A DNA stretch of 64,000 nucleotides, from the NCBI GenBank assembly GCA_964422295.1, contig CAYRAM010000008.1:38488-102487 (forward strand), read 5' to 3'. Shown piece by piece: positions 27,087-36,020 of this stretch. The notes under the pieces are model-generated. The model made no database searches. It was not told the DNA's origin and saw only the letters and a program-made list of their open reading frames with translations. This stretch comes from UBA12191 sp964422295 (GTDB lineage Bacteria; Planctomycetota; UBA8108; UBA1146). The position numbers and the translations under genes were made by a program. Position 1 is the stretch's first letter. Each line of letters begins with the position of its first letter.

Positions 27087-27818
27087 ATGAACTGGCATAG
27101 ACCCCGAAAGCGAGCTCCTCGGGTGATCAGCAAAGTAAAAATAATCGTCGTAGAGGACGAATCAGACATTCTTGAAGTCATCGAATACAACCTCTCCCGT
27201 GAAGGCTACAAGGTCAATGGCTATCGGGATGGGGAGCGGGGCCTCGATGCAATTCGTGAAAATAATCCGCAGTTAGTACTGCTCGATCTGATGCTTCCTG
27301 GAATCGACGGCATTGAAATTTGCAAGAAGGTCAAAGAAGATCCCCTCACCCGGGATATCCCTGTCATCATGATTACTGCCAAAACAGAAGAGAGTGATGT
27401 GGTTCTCGGTCTGGGCGTTGGAGCAGATGACTACGTCAGCAAACCATTCAGCCCCAAAGAACTGGTGGCCAGGGTCAAGGCGGTGTTGCGCCGGGCACCC
27501 CTCACCGAAACTTTAGAAAACAAGGACAGGATCACCCTGGATGGATTTGTTCTCGACAACAGTCGCCACGATCTGGCCATCGAAGGGGAATCCATACCTT
27601 TGACAGCAACCGAATTTCGCATGCTTCACTATCTCGCATCCCACCGGGGAAGAGTATTTAGCCGCGAACAACTTCTTTCCAAGGTAGCAGGATCAGATAC
27701 GGTATTGGTTGACAGGAATGTGGATGTTCACATCCGATCGATTCGAAAGAAGTTGGGTGATACCCACAGAAACTTGATTGAAACAGTGCGTGGTGTCGGA
27801 TACCGCTTCAAATACTGA
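27087..27818 (+). CDS. PhoB/OmpR-family response regulator
   Basis: DNA-binding response regulator of a two-component system. The 243 aa hold a receiver domain with the acidic pair E23/D24, phospho-acceptor D67 in LVLLDLMLPG, the Thr of MITAK and the Lys of VSKPFSPKEL, then a winged-helix domain (about 140-243) ending IRKKLGDTHRNLIETVRGVGYRFKY. Start is uncertain: ATG 27087 lacks a clear ribosome binding site, and GTG 27123 would give a more usual N-terminus. The kinase gene overlaps its 3' end. Similarity is to PhoB, but no pst or phoU genes are nearby, so phosphate sensing is not assured. Confidence 0.93.
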   Translation: MNWHRPRKRAPRVISKVKIIVVEDESDILEVIEYNLSREGYKVNGYRDGERGLDAIRENNPQLVLLDLMLPGIDGIEICKKVKEDPLTRDIPVIMITAKTEESDVVLGLGVGADDYVSKPFSPKELVARVKAVLRRAPLTETLENKDRITLDGFVLDNSRHDLAIEGESIPLTATEFRMLHYLASHRGRVFSREQLLSKVAGSDTVLVDRNVDVHIRSIRKKLGDTHRNLIETVRGVGYRFKY

Positions 27819-29634
27819 TCCGAAACAAACTTCACCCCGTTTCTTTTGGCAGATCTACTCCATCTATGGAGTACTGATCGCCATAGGTGGTTGGTTCTTT
27901 GGCTTCCTTCTCTGTGAGAGATTTGCCAAGGACTCCCTCATCAATTTCAATCACCGAATCAACGAACAGGCAGAAACCCTCACAAAGGGGTGGGGTCATC
28001 TGGATGAAGCCGCTCTTTTCGCGGCCGTCGAGGGAAATCGAACCCAACAATTGCGCCTCGAATTGATCTCCTCTGACGGAAACCGTTTCCTGCTCAGGGA
28101 TCCGTCGCACGAGAATACACAGAAATCGCCGCTGGAGTTGTATCCAGAAATCGTCACTTGCATCGAGTCGGGGTCGGCAAACTCCCAGTTTGAACTGGAA
28201 CAGGCTCGCTTCAATTTTCCAGCAGTGACGATCGCTTTTGATGCAGGAAATGAACAACGGTACTTGTTGAGAGTGTCGAGGGATCCCAGGGTGGTCCTTG
28301 CCCAAATTGATGCACTCTTCGAGAGCGTTTTCATGCTCGGGCTGATCGCCGCAATGCTTGCGATGATAATGGGGCATCTCCTGTACCGAAGAATCAATCG
28401 GCAGTTTCAGATTTTGACCAGGGTTGCGGTCGCCTATTCAGAAGGCGATTTCTCGGCGCGGGCACCAAAAGGTCTGGATAACGAAAGCGATCTTCTCGGC
28501 GAAGCGCTGAACAAACTTGCGGATGAAATCCAAGAACAAGTGTCTGAGATTCACCTCGAACACAACCGCATGAGGGTCATTCTTGGAGGCATGAGGGACG
28601 GGCTGATTGCGATCGACGAACTCGGGAAAATCGTACTGATCAACTCGGTCATGAGCCGATTGCTTGGTATGGAAATCCGGGAAGCCAGGGGCCGTTACAT
28701 TTCAGATGTCATCATGGATTCAGAGATTATCGATCTACTGTTGAGCACCGTTCGCATGCAAAGACCGCTGGAGGCAGAAATAGATTTGGGCCTGGGCCAG
28801 TCAGAGAAATTTCTCAAAGCCTACACCAGTCCTCTGATCGACTATGAGCAAGACGTATCAGGTGCGCTGATCGTGCTCCACGACCTGACCCAAACTCGCC
28901 AGTTGGAGAACATGCGCCGAGACTTTGTTGCAAATGTATCCCACGAACTGAAGACTCCCATCACTGCAATACGGGGAATCGCTGAGACACTGGAGGACGA
29001 TCCCGAAATTGAAGAGCACTTGAGAAAAAAATTCATCGGCAAGATTACCGATCAGTCTCACAGATTGTCCAATCTGGTGTCAGACCTGTTGGCTCTGGCC
29101 AACCTGGATGAGAGAGAAAAGACCCCCAGGACAAAAATCGACCTGCGCTCACTGATTCATGAACGCATCAACTCCCTCTCCAAGGTGACCGCCCCCGAGA
29201 ACCAGGCAGCTCTGCATTTCGAGTCCCCACAAGAGCCGATCTATGTTTTTGGTGATGAAGAAGACCTGCGCCAAGCGATCGGGAACCTCATCGACAATGG
29301 ACTCAAATACACACCTGGAGAAGGAGCCATTCAGGCAATTTTGTGCGCAAAAGACGATAGAGCCATCATTCAAATTCGTGACAACGGGATAGGAATCCCG
29401 GAAGAGTACCTCAGTCGAATTTTTGAGCGCTTCTTCAGGGTCGACAAAGCGCGATCGAGGGAAATCGGCGGGACTGGACTGGGGCTGGCAATTGTAAAAA
29501 ACGTTTGCTTGAAACATGGAGGAAACGTGGAAGTGGATAGCAAGGATGGGGCGGGCACTACCTTTACCATCACGCTGCCACTGATTACAGATCCCCATCA
29601 AATTGAAGAAGACTCACAGCCCCAATCGGCTTGA
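27790..29634 (+). CDS. PhoR-like sensor histidine kinase
   Basis: Membrane histidine kinase, partner of the regulator whose 3' end it overlaps. Starting at GTG 27790 (27793 also possible), about 614 aa. In order: membrane helix 1 (YGVLIAIGGWFFGFLLC), a periplasmic sensor of about 130 aa, membrane helix 2 (FMLGLIAAMLAMIMGHLLY), a HAMP linker, a PAS domain (about 260-375), HisKA with phospho-His in VSHELKTPITAIRG, and HATPase_c with N box NLIDNGLKYTP, G1 RDNGIGIP and G2 GGTGLGLAIVK. The architecture is that of PhoR. Its 3' end overlaps the convergent DprE1-like gene by 21 bp. Confidence 0.93.
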   Translation: MVSDTASNTDPKQTSPRFFWQIYSIYGVLIAIGGWFFGFLLCERFAKDSLINFNHRINEQAETLTKGWGHLDEAALFAAVEGNRTQQLRLELISSDGNRFLLRDPSHENTQKSPLELYPEIVTCIESGSANSQFELEQARFNFPAVTIAFDAGNEQRYLLRVSRDPRVVLAQIDALFESVFMLGLIAAMLAMIMGHLLYRRINRQFQILTRVAVAYSEGDFSARAPKGLDNESDLLGEALNKLADEIQEQVSEIHLEHNRMRVILGGMRDGLIAIDELGKIVLINSVMSRLLGMEIREARGRYISDVIMDSEIIDLLLSTVRMQRPLEAEIDLGLGQSEKFLKAYTSPLIDYEQDVSGALIVLHDLTQTRQLENMRRDFVANVSHELKTPITAIRGIAETLEDDPEIEEHLRKKFIGKITDQSHRLSNLVSDLLALANLDEREKTPRTKIDLRSLIHERINSLSKVTAPENQAALHFESPQEPIYVFGDEEDLRQAIGNLIDNGLKYTPGEGAIQAILCAKDDRAIIQIRDNGIGIPEEYLSRIFERFFRVDKARSREIGGTGLGLAIVKNVCLKHGGNVEVDSKDGAGTTFTITLPLITDPHQIEEDSQPQSA

Positions 29635-31014
29635 GAGCTCTGAGCGAATTTTCCTTTCAGGATCGACCTGATCCCGAAGTTTCATAAACTCATTCAAATC
29701 AGGGTACATCTTCTCAAGGAGCTCCGGCGTCAAGGTTGAATCCTTGGCCAGGTATACTCTCCCTCCCCAATCAGCCACCAGCGAGTTCAGACTATGCATC
29801 AACTCGGGCACACCTTGTTGATTTCTGAAATCCATCGAAACAGTGATCCCGGGTTCAGGGAAAGATAATCCACCATGACCTGCACCCAATTTTTTCAGGA
29901 CTACCAAGGTAGGTGAATTTTCAAACTGCATGACCACTTTGAAGAGCGCACCCACTCCCTCACTCAGTACTTCCTCGGGAATCAGACACTGGTGCTGAAA
30001 AAATCCTCTTTTCCCATAGATCTGCTTCCAGTCCCTCCACCCTTCGAGGGGAAAGAGCATTTTTTGCAATGGCCACAGTCGATTCTGCGGGAGAAAGCTC
30101 GCCATTCGATGATAAACCTGGTTATGCATGTGAATAATTCCCTCACCCGGTGAGGGAAACGGCGGGATCGAAGGGCCGGACTCGGGTTGCCATAGTTCAG
30201 TCGCAGAGTCCCCGGCTTCTATCGAACGCAGTTTACCACCGATGACAACTCCCCTGCCTGGCTTCCTGCTGAGGCGTGACAGATCCACCCATGCCGAAGC
30301 GTGATCCGCATCGAGGCAAGTCTCTTCCAGCCGATTCAAGGTTTCATCCAGGTCTCGAGTCGCCCTCACACTTACTTCCGCAATCTCCTGACATCGAGGG
30401 ACAACCATCAGGTCCACCTCGAGGATGATCCCCGTCAATCCCATTCCGCCGATGGTCCCCTGGAAGATCTCTGAAAACTGATCTCTGGAACACCAAAGGG
30501 CCTCTCCATTTGGGAGCACCAACTTCATCGCTTCTACCGATCGCCCGAAACTCCCGGATTTCCAATGGTTCTTTCCATGAACATCGGCAGCGATCATTCC
30601 TCCGACCGACACTCCGAGGACACCCGGAACCACCGGGAGAGTGAATCCCTTCAATGACAGCTGGGCTAACAGTTCCTTTAATGGCAAGGAAGCTGGAACT
30701 CGTACATGGGTCGAATCGGTGGAAATCTTCAGTCTCGCAGGAAACTCCGGTTGGATCAGACTGCCCCCTGGGCTCAGGGCAGCATCGCCATAACTGAAAC
30801 CCGACCCCCTCGGTAACCAGTGCCTTGATCCAAGGACCACATCTTTGACCGATTCGGGATGGAAACAGCGGTAGAGATGAGAAGCAGCCTGGGTACTTCC
30901 AGCCCATCCAAACCAATCGGCAAAGGAATGCTGGTACCTATTTCCGTTTTGGAAATTTTTTTCGACCATGGCGTCGCTTGCCTTCCACCCACAGGCCTGA
31001 ACCTGTTTTACCAT
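29614..31014 (-). CDS. DprE1-like FAD-linked oxidoreductase
   Basis: FAD-binding oxidase of the VAO/PCMH type. The 466 aa resemble mycobacterial DprE1, which oxidises decaprenylphosphoryl-ribose: GSGFSYGDAALSPGG, the FAD segment GVSVGGMIAADVHGKNHWKS, TIGGMGLTGII, GFFQHQCLIP, SFPEPGITVSMDF, and a C-terminal YLAKDSTLTPELLEKMYP followed by a DPERK-type end. The catalytic lysine of DprE1 has a likely counterpart in this last motif region or in VLKKLG. No DprE2-type reductase lies beside it; mqnD is 20 bp upstream in the same direction. A polyprenyl-sugar or other sugar oxidase is the best guess. The start codon is not strongly supported. Confidence 0.8.
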   Translation of the reverse strand: MVKQVQACGWKASDAMVEKNFQNGNRYQHSFADWFGWAGSTQAASHLYRCFHPESVKDVVLGSRHWLPRGSGFSYGDAALSPGGSLIQPEFPARLKISTDSTHVRVPASLPLKELLAQLSLKGFTLPVVPGVLGVSVGGMIAADVHGKNHWKSGSFGRSVEAMKLVLPNGEALWCSRDQFSEIFQGTIGGMGLTGIILEVDLMVVPRCQEIAEVSVRATRDLDETLNRLEETCLDADHASAWVDLSRLSRKPGRGVVIGGKLRSIEAGDSATELWQPESGPSIPPFPSPGEGIIHMHNQVYHRMASFLPQNRLWPLQKMLFPLEGWRDWKQIYGKRGFFQHQCLIPEEVLSEGVGALFKVVMQFENSPTLVVLKKLGAGHGGLSFPEPGITVSMDFRNQQGVPELMHSLNSLVADWGGRVYLAKDSTLTPELLEKMYPDLNEFMKLRDQVDPERKIRSELSSRLGL

Positions 31015-31034
31015 GGAAGTCCGCTGCGATCAGT

Positions 31035-31865
31035 TCAGCGAATGAACTCAGGGTCAGCCACCTTGGGGATAGCGCCGGATTTTTCTCCCAAATCGAGGAA
31101 TCGACGCACTGCCTCGCGCCCATCATCACCATAGTCAAGGGTCCGTTGATTGACGTACATACCCACAAATTTATCTGTCAACTCGCGGGTCAAGCCTCGG
31201 TTGTATTGCTCCGCATACTCCAACGCCTCTTCACGATGATCGAGAGCATAAGCGATGCTTTCCCTGAGAATCCTGGAAATCTCGTGGATATGTTCTTCTC
31301 CAAGATCTCTGCGAATGGCATTTCCACCCAGTGGCAACGGCAGACCATCTTGGGTCTCTGCCCACCACTTCCCAAAATCAACCACGGGATAATAACCTTG
31401 ATCTTCGTAGGTCACCTGACCTTCATGAATGATGACACCGGCTTCAAATTCGCCGGACCCCACTCTCTCCATGATTTGGTCGAAATCGACAACAGTCGTT
31501 CTTGCTTCCGGATACCAAAGTTTTGTTGCAAGGGCTGCGCTCGTCCATTCACCGGGGACTGCGATAGGAACTCCAGCCAATTGATCACGGGTCTTTGGCT
31601 CTCTTGAAATCAAGACTGGCCCATAGTTCTCTCCCATGCTGGCCCCATGATTGAGCAGTGCGTAGCGATCAGAAAGGTGGGCGTAGGCGTGGATTGAGAT
31701 CGCAGTGACCTCATGCCGTCCCTCAACGGCATGGCGATTGAGCGTTTCAATATCAGCCATCATGTGGTCAAATTCGTAAATTCCTGTGTCAACTTTCCCC
31801 TCACCGATAGCGAAATGCATGAAGGCATCATCCGAATCAGGGCTGTGTGCGATCACTATTTTCAT
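31035..31865 (-). CDS. mqnD: MqnD-like menaquinone biosynthesis enzyme (futalosine pathway)
   Basis: Probably 1,4-dihydroxy-6-naphthoate synthase, which acts on cyclic dehypoxanthine futalosine on the way to menaquinone. The 276 aa belong to the MqnA/MqnD (VitK2_biosynth) fold, related to periplasmic binding proteins but without a signal peptide. Motifs: HSPDSDDAFMHFAI at the N-terminus (ligand loop), PVLISREP, GVPIAVPGEWTSAA, AGVIIHEGQVTY and LPLPLGGNAIRRDLG. AGGAG lies close before ATG 31865. MqnA cannot be fully excluded, but length and the DDAF region favour MqnD. The other mqn genes are not in the window. Confidence 0.85.
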   Translation of the reverse strand: MKIVIAHSPDSDDAFMHFAIGEGKVDTGIYEFDHMMADIETLNRHAVEGRHEVTAISIHAYAHLSDRYALLNHGASMGENYGPVLISREPKTRDQLAGVPIAVPGEWTSAALATKLWYPEARTTVVDFDQIMERVGSGEFEAGVIIHEGQVTYEDQGYYPVVDFGKWWAETQDGLPLPLGGNAIRRDLGEEHIHEISRILRESIAYALDHREEALEYAEQYNRGLTRELTDKFVGMYVNQRTLDYGDDGREAVRRFLDLGEKSGAIPKVADPEFIR

Positions 31866-32003
31866 GGTCTCCTCTGCAAATTTTCTCCAAGACTGACTGC
31901 GGCGGCAGAAATTTGGGCAATTTCAGGGGCTTCAGCCTACGGTCCATGCCCTACAATACGGGGAAAACCGAGTACCTGCCAGCGAAGCGAAGTCAATGTT
32001 GAC

Positions 32004-32032
32004 TTGCCAGGAACAAATCAGGATCCTATTCT
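32004..32032 (+). promoter_or_regulatory. Predicted promoter of the ferredoxin gene
   Basis: TTGCCA at 32004-32009, a 17-bp spacer and TATTCT at 32027-32032. The transcript would start near 32039, so the tandem repeat at 32054-32111 and a GGCAGC/GCTGCC hairpin (32116-32144) lie in the leader of the ferredoxin mRNA. Confidence 0.5.
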
Positions 32033-32053
32033 TTGAACGTTTCGGGGAGCAGT

Positions 32054-32111
32054 CAGTGGGATTCCCGGCAGTGGGATTCCCGGCAGTGGAATTCCCAGCA
32101 GTGGGATTCCC
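32054..32111 (+). repeat. 15-bp tandem repeat (about 3.9 copies) in the ferredoxin leader
   Basis: The unit CAGTGGGATTCCCGG repeats from 32054 with one variant copy (CAGTGGAATTCCCAG) and a truncated fourth copy. Each unit contains the near-palindrome GGGATTCCC. Together with its surroundings this 318-bp gap (31866-32183) holds no credible gene; the minus-strand frame through it (GNPTA repeats) has no ribosome binding site. Confidence 0.85.
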
Positions 32112-32183
32112 ATTCGGCAGCTGCTCCTGGAATTGAATGCTGCCCAAGAACTTTAACTGAGATTGATCAGCAGGAGGCCAACG

Positions 32184-32417
32184 ATGGCAGATCCCGCAAA
32201 CAAGGTTGAGAGCAACGTTGCCGGCAAGTGGTATGTCGACGAAGAGTGCATCGACTGTGACCTATGCCGAACCACCGCACCTGACAACTTCAGGGCAAAC
32301 GAAGATGAAGGATATTCCTACGTCTTCAAACAGCCAGCATCTGAAGAAGAAGAGGAACTCTGCGAGCAGGCCAAGGAAGAGTGCCCCGTCGAAGCCATTG
32401 GGGATGACTCCAACTAA
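32184..32417 (+). CDS. Single-cluster [4Fe-4S] ferredoxin
   Basis: Small soluble electron carrier of 77 aa. ATG 32184 has CAGGAGGCC upstream. The cluster ligands are C22, C25 and C28 in CIDCDLC and the distal Cys of CPVEAIG near the C-terminus. The pattern CxxCxxC...CP matches monocluster ferredoxins of the Thermotoga/Bacillus kind. The rest is acidic (EEEEELCEQAKEEC), as usual for electron donors. It converges with the radical SAM gene at 32505, a potential client, but also may serve other enzymes. Confidence 0.92.
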   Translation: MADPANKVESNVAGKWYVDEECIDCDLCRTTAPDNFRANEDEGYSYVFKQPASEEEEELCEQAKEECPVEAIGDDSN

Positions 32418-32504
32418 CGGGTGAACTCCCCTTTATTCATCGCAGGATGAACATGATCGACAGGAGTGATTCATACACGAATCCCCTGGAAGTCCATCCA
32501 CCCC

Positions 32505-35378
32505 TCAAACCTGAAGTACTTTTACAGGACTCGGAGCGGGCAACAGCCTGCGGCGCACGACTTGTACTCCCGCTGGCAACTCCCCATCAAAGAGTTTCAC
32601 GAGGACGTCTTCCGGCTTGGTGAGATGATCCCCTTGCAAGCAGAGCCTCATCGAAAGCAGTCTTTCTTCAGGACGGCAAACCTGCAGACCTTCTGAATCG
32701 GGGGGAAGGACCGAGAGCCATTTGAGATGGTGAACTCCAGGACGAATATCGACGACTTTGGGTTTACCCTTCTTGGTCAATCGATCAACAGATATCTCAT
32801 CCTGTGCCATAAATTGATCGAGAGTTTCTTGCGGAATACGATCAGCGACTTGATCCGGTGTAAAGATCATGAAATCTGCCCAATTGCTGATCACGGACAA
32901 CTTCGGCGCGTCCGCTCCCAGCGCATGCAAGGATCGGATGACGATTCCATCGGGACACTGTTGAGACAGTTTTTCCCGAACTTCATCCGCACAGACTTGC
33001 TCCTGAATCTTGACGTCGACCACCTCCGCAAGTCCCGCCATTCCCAGTCTCAGCGGTGGACCAAATGACATCTGTGGAATCGGATGAAATCCCCTTGAAT
33101 ACGCAGGTGAAAAGCCCGCTCTTCGAATCGCCCGCGGCAAAAACCTGTTGAGGTCAAGGTGACTCATATACCGCGCACGGCCCAATTTGGCGTAGCGAGC
33201 CCTGTAACCGAAACTCTCGTGCTCCAGTTCCTTGCGCTCTGGTGGCATCTTTGGATCTGCTCTTTGCGCAAATCGCTTCCTCGCCTCTTCACGGACTTGC
33301 TCAACATCGGCATCGGTTTGGGAAGATTCTTTCCCGGCTTTGCGATTTTTTGCATCAAGGAAATCAAGGAACTCTATCCGCTCTTCCTTCATTTGGCTCA
33401 GATCGCAGGCGATACCGCAGTCGTAGCAAACCAAGCGACGCTTGTCTTCACTCGCTTCTTCCACATTGGTGTAGTGGGTGAGCCTCTTGCCCGGTTTGCC
33501 ACATGGGTGCGAGGTCCTGTCCTTGAGAGCGCGCTGGTACTCGCGCTTCAGGAACTTGGGTTCCACACCACAATCGAGGTGATCCCAGGGAAGCCGTGCA
33601 TCAATGGGGATCGTCCCCAAAAATCTGTAACGATCGATTTCATTCTCTTCGATCGCTTCCATCCAATAATCGAAACGCATTCGATCAGACCAGCCGTCAA
33701 ATCGGCACCCTTTTCGCCACGCAGATTCGATGACGCCAGCGATCGTTCTGTCTCCCCTGCTGAGAATCCCTTCAAGATGACTGGTGGAGGGATCATGCCA
33801 ACGCAACTGCAACCCTGGATATCGGGTCCATTTCCTCAATGCCTCATGCTTCAGTTCGATATCGGGGAGGTCATCCATCGCTGCCCATTGAAAGGGCGTG
33901 AAGGGCTTGGGGACATGACTCGATACAGAAACCGTCACTTGAGCCCTACCCTTTGGCAGATATTCTTTTGCAATATCGAGCATCCGTTTGCCCGTATCTG
34001 CAATCCCCCGTACGTCGGACTCATCCTCGGTAGGCAACCCGATCATGAAATACAATTTCATGCGGCGCCAACCTCTGGAGAAAATTCTGTGTGCGCTCTT
34101 GGCAATATCCTCCTCGGTGATGTTTTTGTTGACCACATCACGCATCCTTTGGGTTCCCGCCTCCGGGGCAAAGGTCAAGGAGGTGTTTCTCACACTGGAC
34201 ATCTCATCCAGCATCTCATCGGTCAATCCGTAGGCTCTCAGAGAAGAGACGCTGAGCGAGATATTTTTCTTCCGCAGTTCGGGCATGATTTTTTTGACCA
34301 AAGGCTCGATGGCGCTGTAATCCGCTGTTGAGAGGCTGGTCAGTGAAACTTCGTCAAAACCTCCACATTTGACCGCATCGCGGACCACTTCCTGAATCTC
34401 CTCCGGTGGTCTCTCTCTGACTGGCCTGTAGATCATTCCGGCCTGACAGAACCTGCAACCCTCGGTACATCCACGAGCCACTTCGATGCTTGCCCGGTCA
34501 AAGACCACTTCCGTATTTGGAACCGGCGAATTGGCCGGGAAGGGAAACTCGGTAAGATCAGCGACATGGGCCCTCGTCACAGAAGAGGGAACCCTTTCAT
34601 CCACTGGCTTGTCAACGACAGTGAAACCGGTATCTGATTCCACCCGAGTGTCGTAGAGAGACGGCACATAGACACCTTCAAACTGACTGATCGCAATCAA
34701 GCGCTCGCGTCTGGTGACCCCTTGATCCTTCAGCGTTCTCCAGTGGTCGACCACCTTGTGAAAGTGCCCTTCCCCATCACCGATCAAAAATGCATCGATA
34801 AATGGGCTCATTGGCTCAGGTTGAAATGCCACAGGCCCCCCGGCCATCACCAACGGGCAATCATCATCGCGCTCACTGGAACGAATCGGCAACCTTCCAA
34901 GATCGAGCATCGTGAGGATGTTGGTGAAGGTCAGTTCGTACTGCATCGAGAAGCCGATCACATCAAAGTCCCTCATCCGACGCCAGGATTCAAGACTGAC
35001 CAATTCGAGGTCGCGCTCACGCAACTCCTTCTCGCAGTCGATCCAGGGTGTGTATACCCGCTCTGCCTGAACACCTTCCAGGCTATTCAGGTGGGAGTAC
35101 AGAATTTTGAACCCCAGGTGACTCATTCCAATTTCGTAGACATCCGGAAATGCGAGCAGAAATGACAAGCGTGTATCTTTCTTGATCACCGAATGTAATT
35201 CACCGCCGGTATATCGTCCGGGCTTCTGCAATCGATGGAGAAAGGCGCGATAGGGATGCTTGGCGATATCATGCCGATCGGGAAGGATCGACAGATCTTC
35301 TCCAGCGGAAACTTCAGATGCTCCGCTGTCAAACCCCACCTTGCCCATGGAGTCCCAGAGTGAATTCTCGTCGGACAC
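32505..35378 (-). CDS. B12-binding-type radical SAM protein fused to a DUF2344 domain
   Basis: Long radical SAM protein of 957 aa, starting at GTG 35378 with GGGAG upstream. Residues about 60-260 form a B12-binding-like N-domain (FLLAFPDVYEIGMSHLGFK, VMAGGPVAFQPEPM). The radical SAM core carries CTEGCRFC near residue 310. A Cys-containing segment (CYDCGIACD) follows, then from about 725 a DUF2344 domain (YRARYAKLGRARYMSHLDL, GFHPIPQMSFGPPL). This corresponds to the paired families TIGR03960 and TIGR03936, encoded as neighbours or fusions in many bacteria, often near ribosomal L21/L27 genes. The reaction is unknown. Confidence 0.9.
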   Translation of the reverse strand: MSDENSLWDSMGKVGFDSGASEVSAGEDLSILPDRHDIAKHPYRAFLHRLQKPGRYTGGELHSVIKKDTRLSFLLAFPDVYEIGMSHLGFKILYSHLNSLEGVQAERVYTPWIDCEKELRERDLELVSLESWRRMRDFDVIGFSMQYELTFTNILTMLDLGRLPIRSSERDDDCPLVMAGGPVAFQPEPMSPFIDAFLIGDGEGHFHKVVDHWRTLKDQGVTRRERLIAISQFEGVYVPSLYDTRVESDTGFTVVDKPVDERVPSSVTRAHVADLTEFPFPANSPVPNTEVVFDRASIEVARGCTEGCRFCQAGMIYRPVRERPPEEIQEVVRDAVKCGGFDEVSLTSLSTADYSAIEPLVKKIMPELRKKNISLSVSSLRAYGLTDEMLDEMSSVRNTSLTFAPEAGTQRMRDVVNKNITEEDIAKSAHRIFSRGWRRMKLYFMIGLPTEDESDVRGIADTGKRMLDIAKEYLPKGRAQVTVSVSSHVPKPFTPFQWAAMDDLPDIELKHEALRKWTRYPGLQLRWHDPSTSHLEGILSRGDRTIAGVIESAWRKGCRFDGWSDRMRFDYWMEAIEENEIDRYRFLGTIPIDARLPWDHLDCGVEPKFLKREYQRALKDRTSHPCGKPGKRLTHYTNVEEASEDKRRLVCYDCGIACDLSQMKEERIEFLDFLDAKNRKAGKESSQTDADVEQVREEARKRFAQRADPKMPPERKELEHESFGYRARYAKLGRARYMSHLDLNRFLPRAIRRAGFSPAYSRGFHPIPQMSFGPPLRLGMAGLAEVVDVKIQEQVCADEVREKLSQQCPDGIVIRSLHALGADAPKLSVISNWADFMIFTPDQVADRIPQETLDQFMAQDEISVDRLTKKGKPKVVDIRPGVHHLKWLSVLPPDSEGLQVCRPEERLLSMRLCLQGDHLTKPEDVLVKLFDGELPAGVQVVRRRLLPAPSPVKVLQV

Positions 35379-35538
35379 GTTGCTCCCGCCTTACCGATTT
35401 GCTCATCCAGAGGCCATCGCATTTGCTGCAATTTGCGGCACCAGGAAACGGCTGCTCAATCAGGATAGTATCATGCCCGAAAACTGTGCCCAGATTTGTC
35501 CGGGGAGGGGATCGATAAAATTCTCACCGACCTCCCAT

Positions 35539-35688
35539 CTACTCCTTTTCGCAAGTCTCTTTCTTGCTTCTTTCCGGGAACAGACGGATGCGGGAAGGCA
35601 CGGAAGGCCCCCTGCGAACAGGGATCCATTGAATGGCGAGAGCAACGATCAACGCAGTCGTCAGAATGGATGGATCGGTCCAGGACAT
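35539..35688 (-). CDS. Small membrane protein directly behind the MerR-type regulator
   Basis: A 49-aa frame whose ATG (35688) directly follows the TAG of the merR-type gene. GAGGGGGAAA, inside the end of that gene, is placed as its ribosome binding site. The sequence has one predicted membrane helix (SILTTALIVALAIQWIPV) and a basic, then charged tail ending KKETCEKE. It is not a family I recognise. The tight coupling suggests co-expression with the regulator. The remaining 160 bp before the radical SAM start hold no gene. Confidence 0.5.
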   Translation of the reverse strand: MSWTDPSILTTALIVALAIQWIPVRRGPSVPSRIRLFPERSKKETCEKE

Positions 35689-35982
35689 CTAGATTTCCCC
35701 CTCGTCGATGAGTTCCTTGATTTCCTTGAGCGACTTCCCCTGATCCTGCAATTCCGCCATGCGAGCCAATCTTTCGAAGATCCACTCAGCATAGAGGCGG
35801 TGGCCCGCAGGAGTGCGTTCCTCTTCATCGATGAAACCGGAAACGGTGTAATCATGAATCGTTTGCCGGGAAATCCCCGTCGCAGCCATGACTTCACCGA
35901 TCTTGAAAAGTTTCCTGGGCACCTGACCTGCTGGAGGCTTGGGCAAGCGTCGATTCCCCTCCCTTGCGAACAGGAGTGACAT
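35689..35982 (-). CDS. MerR-family transcriptional regulator (short form)
   Basis: A 97-aa protein with the MerR winged-helix (KIGEVMAATGISRQTIHDY, then GFIDEEERTPAGHRLYAEW), followed by a short helix (LQDQGKSLKEIKELIDEGEI). It is not followed by the effector-binding domain of classic MerR, so it is either an HTH-only member or one that senses through a partner. The basic N-terminus (NRRLPKPPAGQVPRK) is an extension. The upstream sequence contains a 7-bp repeat array that alters promoter spacing. The small membrane protein follows without a gap. Confidence 0.8.
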   Translation of the reverse strand: MSLLFAREGNRRLPKPPAGQVPRKLFKIGEVMAATGISRQTIHDYTVSGFIDEEERTPAGHRLYAEWIFERLARMAELQDQGKSLKEIKELIDEGEI

Positions 35983-35999
35983 CCTGGCCGCTTCAACTG

Positions 36000-36020
36000 C
36001 TTTATACTTTATACTTTATA
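36000..36020 (-). repeat. Three 7-bp repeats (TATAAAG) in the merR promoter region
   Basis: On the minus strand TATAAAG occurs three times in tandem, 18 bp before the merR-type start. A TTGAAC (36028-36033) lies 7 bp upstream of the first copy. Candidate TATAAA -10 boxes therefore sit 7, 14 or 21 bp from the -35, and slippage would shift that spacing. Confidence 0.7.

Noticed and set aside
31932..32147. Minus-strand 71-aa frame with GNPTA repeats
   Set aside because: It is only a translation of the 15-bp DNA repeat, lacks a ribosome binding site and lies opposite the ferredoxin leader.
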